Assembly: GCA_002366645.1 (NCBI GenBank)
Contig: DFBM01000185.1
Location: 1-6,555, forward strand
Reading direction: 5' to 3'
DNA from: Rhodobacterales bacterium UBA3080
GTDB taxonomy: Bacteria; Pseudomonadota; Alphaproteobacteria; Rhodobacterales; Rhodobacteraceae
DNA: 6,555 nucleotides
The notes under the pieces: generated by a model
The model's input: the letters and a program-made list of their open reading frames with translations, nothing else
Database searches by the model: none
What the model was told of the DNA's origin: nothing
Program-made: the position numbers and the translations under genes
Shown: in pieces, positions 1 through 6,015 of the stretch
How positions within the stretch are numbered: the first letter of the stretch is position 1
Layout of the letters: each line of letters begins with the position of its first letter

Positions 1-120
1 CACCTGCGTCGGGTGAAGCTGGCGTTTGGCTGCTATCTCCTGAACTGTCTTGTCTCCGCGCAGCGCCTCAAGCGCCACAGCAGCTTTAAACTTGTCTGAA
101 AAGTTCCGTCGTTTCGTCAT
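1..120 (-). CDS. IS3-family transposase OrfA, N-terminal 40 residues (partial)
   Basis: The frame starts with ATG at 120-118 and runs open to the window edge, giving a product that begins MTKRRNFSDKFKAAVALEAL. This is the typical N-terminus of IS3-family OrfA, a small DNA-binding protein of about 90-100 residues that recognises the IS ends. In this family OrfA is also produced as an OrfAB fusion by programmed -1 frameshifting. Residues about 24-40, with the KTVQEIAAKRQLHPTQV pattern, form the start of the HTH_Tnp_1 helix-turn-helix. The leader before ATG has only a weak purine-rich ribosome site (GGATACGAGA), which is common in IS elements. Whether the transposase is intact cannot be judged, because the rest lies beyond position 1. 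Confidence 0.88.
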   Translation of the reverse strand, partial: MTKRRNFSDKFKAAVALEALRGDKTVQEIAAKRQLHPTQV

Positions 121-149
121 TCTCGTATCCATTCGTTCGTGTTGGATAC

Positions 150-158
150 ATCTTAGCA
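150..158 (-). promoter_or_regulatory. Candidate extended -10 promoter for the IS orfA
   Basis: On the minus strand TGCTAAGAT is a good extended -10 element (TGn followed by a TATAAT-like hexamer), lying 29 bp upstream of the orfA ATG. I see no convincing -35 at 17 bp. IS3-family elements usually carry their own weak promoter just inside the end. It points into the IS, away from the TPS genes. Confidence 0.35.
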
Positions 159-161
159 CAT

Positions 162-186
162 TGTCCAAATTTACCGGACCACTTCA
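162..186 (-). repeat. Terminal inverted repeat of the IS3-family element
   Basis: On the minus strand the terminal 25 bases run from TGAAGTGGTCCGG to TTTGGACA. This fits the TG-start, GGxCC and GGACA pattern of many IS3-family ends. The matching repeat at the far end is outside the window, so the exact length of the inverted repeat is inferred from family habit. Confidence 0.7.
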
Positions 187-460
187 CTCGCCCGTGCACC
201 CGTATGAGTCAGAGTCGATGAAAAACACATCAATCAGCCCGTTTGCGTTCTTTGATGCGGCTATCGTTGTGCCTTACCGGATCGACGGCAGCATCAATGA
301 GACGCAGGATTATCTGGCGTCAGTTGGCGGTGGATTGAGAATAGACTGGAACCAAAAAGCGAATACGTTGTTGATGGTAGGTTTCCCACTGATCGAAACG
401 CTTGGATTTGAGGATCTTAGCGAAAGCACCGTTTACGTGGGGCTGGATTATAAATTTTAG
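187..460 (+). pseudogene. TpsB-type (ShlB/FhaC/HecB family) outer-membrane transporter, C-terminal remnant truncated by IS insertion
   Basis: The frame from 188 to the TAG at 458-460 encodes 90 residues. They resemble the last strands of a TpsB barrel: an AFFDAA strand like the FFDAG motif of the family, a SVGGGLRIDW strand, a LLMVGFPL strand, and an end in YVGLDYKF with the terminal Phe typical of barrel proteins read by the BAM complex. Full TpsB proteins are about 550-600 residues, with two POTRA domains and a 16-strand barrel; here everything upstream is replaced by the IS. The open frame continues back into the IS but meets a stop at 14-16, so this tail cannot be fused to the missing part. 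An internal ATG at 218 exists, but the short product would not make a pore. TpsB exports its TpsA partner across the outer membrane, and an intact TpsA gene lies downstream. The family call rests on the C-terminal pattern plus this context. Confidence 0.72.
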
Positions 461-532
461 TAAATTCCCCAACGGGATCAAATGACAAGAATGGTGCCAA
501 AAGCATCAAAATATCAAGGATTGGAATTCAGA

Positions 533-1066
533 ATGAAGCTTCTTAAACAGATTTCGGCTATTGCGGTAGCGGCCACCATTGCAGGTGGTGCGATGGCGCA
601 GGACACCGCAACAACGGCAACGCAAAGCGATGTGGCTAATAACACGTCTTTTGGTGACTGGCTGGTTGTTTGCGAAGCTGTCACGGTTCGCCAGAATGTC
701 TGCCGGTTGGTTCAGGAATTAAGTTTGCGCGAGACCAATGAACTCGTCGCGCTTTTTATTGCGCTACCCGCAACGGATGGCGCAATTCTGTTGGCTCAAG
801 TGCCAATCGGAGTCTACTTGCCAGGCGGTGCGGTTTACCGTTTTGCCGGCCGTGACGATCTAGAGCAACGTGAAATGGTTTGGCAGCGTTGCTTTGGCGA
901 CATTTGCGAAGCAGCGATCGCGCTCGATGCGGATGAACTGGCTGTATTTGGCGAAGCGGAAACAATGCTGTTCGGCTTCCGCGGCGATGCGGAGTCCGAG
1001 CCGGTAATCGTTAGCGTCGACGTCAGCCAATTTGCCGAGGCGGTTTCAACGATTGCGCCTGAGTAG
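533..1066 (+). CDS. IalB-family (invasion-associated locus B) exported protein
   Basis: The product is 177 residues. Residues 1-22 are a Sec signal peptide: a KLLK basic start, an alanine-rich core, and AMA before Q23. The mature part opens with FGDWLVVCE (40-48), the hallmark start of the IalB domain (PF06776). It continues with NVCRL (55-59), a GVYLPGGAVYRF segment (93-104) and WQRCFGDICEAAIALD (117-132). Cysteines 47, 57, 120 and 125 could form two disulfides, fitting a periplasmic or surface location. IalB in Bartonella is linked to erythrocyte invasion, but its molecular role is not settled. The start at 533 is preferred over an in-frame ATG at 482 because it places the signal peptide at the N-terminus and has AAGGA at 516-520, though the 12-nt spacing is rather long. 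The gene sits 72 bp after the tpsB remnant and 82 bp before tpsA, all on the same strand, which suggests one locus and a role tied to adhesin export or folding (inference). Confidence 0.85.
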   Translation: MKLLKQISAIAVAATIAGGAMAQDTATTATQSDVANNTSFGDWLVVCEAVTVRQNVCRLVQELSLRETNELVALFIALPATDGAILLAQVPIGVYLPGGAVYRFAGRDDLEQREMVWQRCFGDICEAAIALDADELAVFGEAETMLFGFRGDAESEPVIVSVDVSQFAEAVSTIAPE

Positions 1067-1081
1067 AGGCCGCAAAAAGAC

Positions 1082-1105
1082 CTGACGCGGTATTTTCTGC
1101 GTCAG
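1082..1105. terminator. Intercistronic hairpin between the IalB-family gene and tpsA
   Basis: CTGACGCGG (1082-1090) pairs with CTGCGTCAG (1097-1105) around a 6-nt TATTTT loop, giving a 9-bp stem with one G-U pair. On the + strand only a weak T run follows (TCGTTAT). On the minus strand the stem is followed by TCTTTTTG, so the signal is stronger in that direction, although no minus-strand gene is seen to end here. It may act as a partial terminator or a stabilising mRNA stem that sets the IalB to TpsA ratio. Confidence 0.5.
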
Positions 1106-1148
1106 TCGTTATCACGGAATTTTACATGTTGATTGAGTAGGTTATGTT

Positions 1149-4100
1149 ATGAAAAGTTCTAATCGCGCAGCTAAACGACACATTACTGTCGAGCGAAAAA
1201 AGCATAGTCTGGCAAGCCGCATCCTAAGTGGCGTACTGGCTATCTCAACTGCGTCACTTCAGGTGACGCCGGCTTATGCTGCTGTGATTGAAGATGAAAC
1301 AACTGCGACAACGGTCAACACGGTCGCTGGTGTGACGGATGTCACCACCACAACAATCGTCAACAATACCGGTTTCAACTCGTTTTCCGAGTTCAATATT
1401 TCTGCGGGTGACACGGTCAACGTTTACCAGCCAACAGGTGCCGACGCGCTTGTTAACATTATTCAAAGCTCGGCGGTTTCGCAGATTGATCGCACGCTTA
1501 ACACGCGATTAGCCAGCGCGCCCGGCGCGATTGGTGGTAACGTATTTTTCGTCATCCCAGATGGCTTTATTATTTCCAATTCGGGTGTGATCAATGCCGG
1601 CCAACTGACGCTTTCAACTAGTACCGGCGGTGCTTTGGCTATTACCGAGGCTACTACCTTGGGCACAACCAATACGGCCGGCGCGATTATGGATGGAAGT
1701 CTGTCCCATGGCGCGGGTGAGATCGAAGTTTATGGTTCTATTATCGCACGCCGTCTTGAACTGCGTGCTGGTGCGCGCATGGTTCTTAACGGCACGATGA
1801 GCACAAACTCCACGACAGGGGTAGCGGGAGACCAGTTCTACATCGCACCTGTTATCACTGTTGCCGCTGGTAACGTCGAATTGTACGCAGCCGGTTCGCT
1901 GCTGCAAGTTGGTGCCACGCCGCTGGTTGCTGGCGCGAACATGGATTTAACGTCACGTGACGGTGCGATTGCGCATCAGAGCGGTTCAGCCTTTATGATC
2001 GACACAGTAGGTAGCGGGGTTCTAACCGCGAACGCTGCGACGGATGTAAATATCACTGAAACAACCGGTGATCTGGGCGTCAATTTTGTAACGTCTGCTT
2101 CAGCAGGGGTCACATTAACGGTACTCACTGGATCACTGCTTGATCGCAACGATGTTGAATCGAACGACGTTCGCACCGAAGCTGAGTTGACCAAACTGTG
2201 GACCGAAGACCTCGGCCTATACGGTATCGGTCTAGCGGATGTGCAGGCAGAGCAGTTGGCTGCTCTCAAAGCAGAACGCGAACGTGCTTACGCACTTTAC
2301 TGGCAGGAACGTGATCTTGCTGGAACCACGTTGACCTTCACAATGTCGGCGCCAGATCAGCAAAATCTTCTAAATGGTGGTTGGACGCCTGATCAGCTTT
2401 CCGCTTACATCACCGAGCGCCAGAACCTGTACGCGCTCTGGAACCTCGATGCGACCTATGATGCGGGTTATGTCTATGCTCCAAATCCAACCGAACAAAC
2501 GGCTATTTTGGCTGGCGCCGAGTGGCAGGCGGATACGCTGACACGTTCTATCCGTGCTGGTTTGGTACGTCCGGTTGCCGATACGCAAACCCAGATTGAA
2601 ACGCCAAACGTTACTGCGGCTGGCGATATTAAATTGATCGCAAGCGGCTCGATCGGCGAATTGCTTTCGCCTTACCAGATTAGCGCAGGAACAAATCTTA
2701 CTGCGAGCGATCTGTTGGCGCTATCGACTGCTGAACGCACCGATATCACCATTGATGCCGACAAGAATGTCTTTGTCCGTCAGGATGAAAACTTCAACTT
2801 TGCGTTCACCAACTTCGACCCGATCGGCGCTTCCAACGGAATGCTGACGGCAGTTGCAACAAACGGGTCGATCTTCCTTGGCTCGGAAACCGCTGCGACT
2901 ATCAAACGGGTTAATGGTCCGGGCGATGTGCAAATCCTTGTGAACGGCGACATGACTAATGGCGCGGCTAGCGGGCAGATTGCGATCACGGGCAAAGACA
3001 TCGTGATTGAAAGTGGCAACAACGGCTCTATTGGCCGTGTCGGCGAAGCGCTTACCCTTGACGTTCTGGCCAACGGCTCGCTTACAGCGCGTAGTGGCGC
3101 AAACGTATATCTAAGCGCACCGACAGGCGATATGCCGGTCAGCTCGATCTACGGACCGGGAACGGTATCGCTAGGCGCGCTCGGGGCGATCACTGACGTT
3201 GTGGTTAGTGGCCTTCCGCGTATTCTGGCAGGCAACATCATCCTGTCCGGTGGTAGCATCGGAACCGCACTCGCCAGCTTTGGCGTTGAATTGATCGATC
3301 CGCTTCTCGGAAACGTTTCAATTGAAACGAAAACCGGTGACGCATTCGTGACGGCCTACAGTGATCTACCGTTGACCAGTGCGTCAATCTTTGGCGGTAG
3401 CGAAATCGTTGCCAAGTCGGCGTTCAAATTGCTGGGCAATAACACGATCAGCTTTGGTACAGGTTCAACTTTGAAACTGGTCGCACCAACAGGCATAGAC
3501 CTGACCGGCGCGAGCGGCACCGATGTTAGTGGCGGAACACTGCAAATAGTCAGCGGTGGCGGAGTTGGCACGTTGCTAAACCCATTGAGCACTGATGTTG
3601 CGACAGTCTCGTTCACCAGCACTGGTGTTAACCCGACACCGCTCTACATGCTGGAAAATAATGATCTCCGGGTCGAAACAGTAACGCAAAACGCGCATAC
3701 CGGTTCATCTACATGGATTGATGCAGCGGGTGATATGTCGGTTGGCACGATCACTTCGGTGTCGTCCGTATGGCTAGAAGCGGTTAATATCGAGGATGGA
3801 CGGATTGTTTCGGCCAGAACCGATCTGTTCGCTGACCAGACAATCGGTCAAACCAGCCGGATGGATATAACCACCAGCACTTTCAAAGCCAAAACGCTTA
3901 ATGGCAGTGCAGACATTCTGCTACGCGATCGTGCCGTTGATGTTGAGAGCATCGTCATCGGCGGCGCGGGTGATCTAGATCTGGAAAGCAGCAATGCACC
4001 AGTGATGTTGCTTGCAGGTGCCGGTATCTCGAAAGGTGCAGGGTACATCACTGCAAAACTGACCAGTCTGAACGCTTTGGCTTCGATCAAAACGACCGGA

Positions 4101-5696
4101 GGCAATGTTGACATCACATCGCTCGGCAATCTGACACAGGCAGCCGGCACACAGATCACTTCGGCGTCTGGTACTGCCAAGGTGGTGGTGAACGGCGATA
4201 TGACCTTGGCGCAAATCCTGACGACAAATGGCACGGATGCGGCGCTCAGTTTACAAGTTGATGGGGTTCTGACAGTTGCCGCGAATACCAACAATGTGTT
4301 GGTGGCAAACACGACTGGCGCCCTGACGACGCTCCGGATTGGCACAATGGCACCTGTTGGACCAACTGGTGTGAAAACACAAATCGCTCGTCTCGACAGT
4401 GTTGTGGCGACGGGTGACCAGCATATTAACGAGGCCGATGGCCTGATCCTGGAGAGTGTTATTTCGCAAACAGGGCAGGTTGACGTCTTCACCGGCGGCG
4501 AAACCTTGGTGAATCTGGTTGAATCACGCGGTGTTGCACCGCGCAACGTCACCATCAGCGCGCTTGGTGACATCATCGCCGACAGCGCGTCGATCTCCGG
4601 TACCGAGATACGTTTGTACGCGTTTGGTGGTGGCCTGATTGGTGAAACCGGTCGTGCGTTTACTGCGGACACTTCCGCGGACGCAACATTGCACCTCGTT
4701 TCGCGGGATAACCTGTTCTACACCGAAAGTGTTGGCGACTTGCGTGTCGCCTTCGCGCTCGCCGATCAGGGTGATCTGGAGCTTGCAACACCTGACGGTT
4801 CGATGGTGACCGGAATACTTGGCACCCCGGGTAATCTGACGATCTCGACGCTGGGCGATCTGTCTATCAACGTGATCGGTCGTGCCGAAGTTGATTTGGC
4901 GGATGAAGTAGCATTGCAGCTGGATCGGCCAGAATACTATGGCCGTCGCGTTGCCAAGTCGCCGGCGAATGTTGATCTGACGGCACAGTCGGTCGGCGCG
5001 AGCATCTGGCTGGGTCTTGGAACAGTGAAAGACACTGTTGCGCTCCATGCCGATGAAATCGACGCTAAGCTGGCCGACGAAACCGAGAACGACGGGCTGC
5101 GTTTGACAATTGACGACGCAACCGGCGACTTTGCAGAGCTTGTGGATGTTGATGTCATCGACAACGGCCCGACGCTCTTCTTCGCCGATCCATTTGCTGA
5201 TGTTCGCCCGAGATTGACAGGTCGCGATATCGCGCAAGGCGTGCTCTCGCTGGAACTAGGGCGTATCGGAACAGGCGAAGTTACCCATGCCGGTCCGCTG
5301 TTCTTCGGTGAAGATATCGTTATCAACGGCGACGTTTGGTTCCGTCAACGCAGCTTCGATCTGTTTGCGCTAGTGGATTACCGCGAGCTGTTGACGATTG
5401 ACGACGCGCAGGTTTACGCGATCGATGGTGGGAAAATCAGCTTCATGATTTTGGACGAAATCGTTCTGACGACCGAAGATGTTCTGGTTCTGAACCGTAA
5501 ACTCGGCGGTGTAGACCTGAACGGCGGGCAGGGGTTTGCGTTCGAAGTCGGCGTTGAAACCGGTATCCTCGGCAATCCGTTCTTGCCTAATCTTGGGCCT
5601 GCCGGCGTTGTGTCTCCGTTGTTTAACGACAAAGACGAACCGGACCTTGAAGGCGACGTGATAGTTCTGCCTCTAATCATGGCACGCGCCGAGTAA
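1149..5696 (+). CDS. TpsA-type filamentous adhesin (haemagglutinin/LktA-like large exoprotein), two-partner secretion
   Basis: The product is 1515 residues, predicted to be exported through a TpsB pore to the cell surface. Residues 1-45 are a long signal peptide with a basic N-region (KRHITVERKKH), a hydrophobic core and cleavage near AYA. Residues about 46-260 form the TPS secretion domain, with FNSFSEFNI (75-83), VNIIQSSAVSQID, and a GGNVFFVIPDGF block around 129-140 in place of the usual NPNG/NPxG. The pattern is closest to LktA-type filamentous adhesins as I know them. A beta-helix follows to about 1290, with recurring GSIG-like turns at 500, 626, 702, 804 and 1162. A helical insert rich in Trp and Tyr interrupts it at about 332-480. 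Residues 1291-1515 are a distinct acidic C-terminal domain ending in LPLIMARAE. I see no cysteine, which is common in TpsA proteins, and no VENN motif, autotransporter barrel or sorting signal. The start has GAGTAGG at 1135-1141, 7 nt upstream. The ligand is unknown. Confidence 0.88.
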   Translation: MKSSNRAAKRHITVERKKHSLASRILSGVLAISTASLQVTPAYAAVIEDETTATTVNTVAGVTDVTTTTIVNNTGFNSFSEFNISAGDTVNVYQPTGADALVNIIQSSAVSQIDRTLNTRLASAPGAIGGNVFFVIPDGFIISNSGVINAGQLTLSTSTGGALAITEATTLGTTNTAGAIMDGSLSHGAGEIEVYGSIIARRLELRAGARMVLNGTMSTNSTTGVAGDQFYIAPVITVAAGNVELYAAGSLLQVGATPLVAGANMDLTSRDGAIAHQSGSAFMIDTVGSGVLTANAATDVNITETTGDLGVNFVTSASAGVTLTVLTGSLLDRNDVESNDVRTEAELTKLWTEDLGLYGIGLADVQAEQLAALKAERERAYALYWQERDLAGTTLTFTMSAPDQQNLLNGGWTPDQLSAYITERQNLYALWNLDATYDAGYVYAPNPTEQTAILAGAEWQADTLTRSIRAGLVRPVADTQTQIETPNVTAAGDIKLIASGSIGELLSPYQISAGTNLTASDLLALSTAERTDITIDADKNVFVRQDENFNFAFTNFDPIGASNGMLTAVATNGSIFLGSETAATIKRVNGPGDVQILVNGDMTNGAASGQIAITGKDIVIESGNNGSIGRVGEALTLDVLANGSLTARSGANVYLSAPTGDMPVSSIYGPGTVSLGALGAITDVVVSGLPRILAGNIILSGGSIGTALASFGVELIDPLLGNVSIETKTGDAFVTAYSDLPLTSASIFGGSEIVAKSAFKLLGNNTISFGTGSTLKLVAPTGIDLTGASGTDVSGGTLQIVSGGGVGTLLNPLSTDVATVSFTSTGVNPTPLYMLENNDLRVETVTQNAHTGSSTWIDAAGDMSVGTITSVSSVWLEAVNIEDGRIVSARTDLFADQTIGQTSRMDITTSTFKAKTLNGSADILLRDRAVDVESIVIGGAGDLDLESSNAPVMLLAGAGISKGAGYITAKLTSLNALASIKTTGGNVDITSLGNLTQAAGTQITSASGTAKVVVNGDMTLAQILTTNGTDAALSLQVDGVLTVAANTNNVLVANTTGALTTLRIGTMAPVGPTGVKTQIARLDSVVATGDQHINEADGLILESVISQTGQVDVFTGGETLVNLVESRGVAPRNVTISALGDIIADSASISGTEIRLYAFGGGLIGETGRAFTADTSADATLHLVSRDNLFYTESVGDLRVAFALADQGDLELATPDGSMVTGILGTPGNLTISTLGDLSINVIGRAEVDLADEVALQLDRPEYYGRRVAKSPANVDLTAQSVGASIWLGLGTVKDTVALHADEIDAKLADETENDGLRLTIDDATGDFAELVDVDVIDNGPTLFFADPFADVRPRLTGRDIAQGVLSLELGRIGTGEVTHAGPLFFGEDIVINGDVWFRQRSFDLFALVDYRELLTIDDAQVYAIDGGKISFMILDEIVLTTEDVLVLNRKLGGVDLNGGQGFAFEVGVETGILGNPFLPNLGPAGVVSPLFNDKDEPDLEGDVIVLPLIMARAE

Positions 5697-5701
5697 AAGA
5701 A

Positions 5702-5725
5702 CCGCACCCCGGCATCGGGGTGTGG
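5702..5725 (+). terminator. Terminator-like hairpin after tpsA
   Basis: CCGCACCCCG (5702-5711) pairs with CGGGGTGTGG (5716-5725) around a GCAT loop, giving a 10-bp GC-rich stem with one G-U pair that starts 5 bp after the tpsA stop codon. There is no following T tract (CTTCCACC), so it is either a non-canonical terminator or a 3'-end stabilising stem. Its position right after the stop supports it as the end of the TPS transcription unit. Confidence 0.6.
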
Positions 5726-5791
5726 CTTCCACCGCAATATCGTGGATTCTACGGCCGTTCATATGCGGGAATCTGCAAATGTTTCGCTTTA

Positions 5792-5821
5792 TTGACAAAA
5801 CATGTCGCTAAAGGGTTTAAA
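5792..5821 (+). promoter_or_regulatory. Candidate sigma-70 promoter for the ProX-like gene
   Basis: A perfect -35 TTGACA lies at 5792-5797. An AT-rich -10 candidate, TTTAAA at 5816-5821, follows with an 18-bp spacer (GTTTAA at 17 bp is an alternative). Transcription from here would give a leader of about 185-190 nt before the ATG at 6016. The -35 overlaps a small inverted repeat, GACA-N5-TGTC (5794-5806), and is flanked by ATGTTT (5779-5784) and AAACAT (5798-5803). Either could be an operator. Confidence 0.45.
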
Positions 5822-5824
5822 TTT

Positions 5825-5974
5825 GTGGTCAAGAAGTTATGCTGCTCCCATGAGACGGGTATTACAAAGACCACCAGAAGCGGGCAACAGCCTTGCATTT
5901 GCCGAATCCTCGGTACGTAATATCCGGCGTTGCGCAGAAGCGCGACAGATCGGTGATGTTTGCTGAAAAGCAAA
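5825..5974 (+). other. Potentially structured 5' leader of the ProX-like gene
   Basis: This is the gene-free stretch between the candidate promoter and the binding-protein start. Three separate stems can be drawn. GTGGTC (5825-5830) pairs with GACCAC (5869-5874), enclosing 38 nt. GTTGCGC (5929-5935) pairs with GCGCGAC (5940-5946) across an AGAA loop. TTTGCT (5959-5964) pairs with AGCAAA (5969-5974) across a GAAA tetraloop. The last stem is followed by an AT-rich unstructured stretch and the ribosome site. I do not recognise a known riboswitch class or small RNA. Short open frames here look like chance and have no ribosome site or family resemblance. Confidence 0.35.
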
Positions 5975-6015
5975 AATAATTCAAAATTACAATTCACCAA
6001 CACGGAGAAATATCA

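Larger units (their letters stand above)
1..186 (-). mobile_element. IS3-family insertion sequence, orfA-side end (cut by window start)
   Basis: Read on the minus strand, the element begins with TGAAGTGGTCCGG at 186, has a short untranslated lead, and then enters an orfA reading frame at 120. A TG...CA terminus, a roughly 25-bp terminal repeat and orfA starting within about 70 bp of the end are the usual layout of IS3-family elements. The boundary at 186 is also where the similarity of the neighbouring + strand frame to TpsB transporters begins. IS3-family elements usually duplicate 3-5 bp of target, so CTC or CTCG at 187-190 could be one copy; the other copy would lie outside the window. The subgroup, orfB and the other end are not visible. 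Confidence 0.85.

Noticed and set aside
142..171. Possible outward promoter in the IS end (TTGGAT, 17-18 bp, CCAAAT/CAAATT) that could drive the downstream genes
   Set aside because: The -10 match is poor, so I do not report it as a feature. IS-driven expression of the IalB-family gene and tpsA stays possible but unsupported.
50..460. A 136-codon + strand reading frame crossing the IS end into the TpsB remnant
   Set aside because: Its first part is the antisense of IS orfA and the IS end, and only the part after 186 resembles a protein family. I treat it as a chance join, not a new gene.
482..532. Earlier in-frame ATG for the IalB-family gene
   Set aside because: It would put 17 residues in front of a well-formed signal peptide and has a weaker ribosome site, so the start at 533 is preferred.
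3848..4672. Long minus-strand open frame of 274 codons inside tpsA
   Set aside because: It lies fully antisense to the intact adhesin gene. Its composition (Ser, Pro, Val, Arg runs) mirrors the Gly/Thr/Asp codons of the other strand, and I see no domain.
4524..5237. Minus-strand open frame of 237 codons inside tpsA
   Set aside because: It is antisense to the adhesin gene, rich in Arg, Cys and Gln as expected for a shadow frame, and has no recognisable family.
5720..5920. A 66-codon + strand frame in the gap after tpsA
   Set aside because: It starts inside the terminator stem, has no ribosome site, resembles no family I know and spans the candidate promoter.
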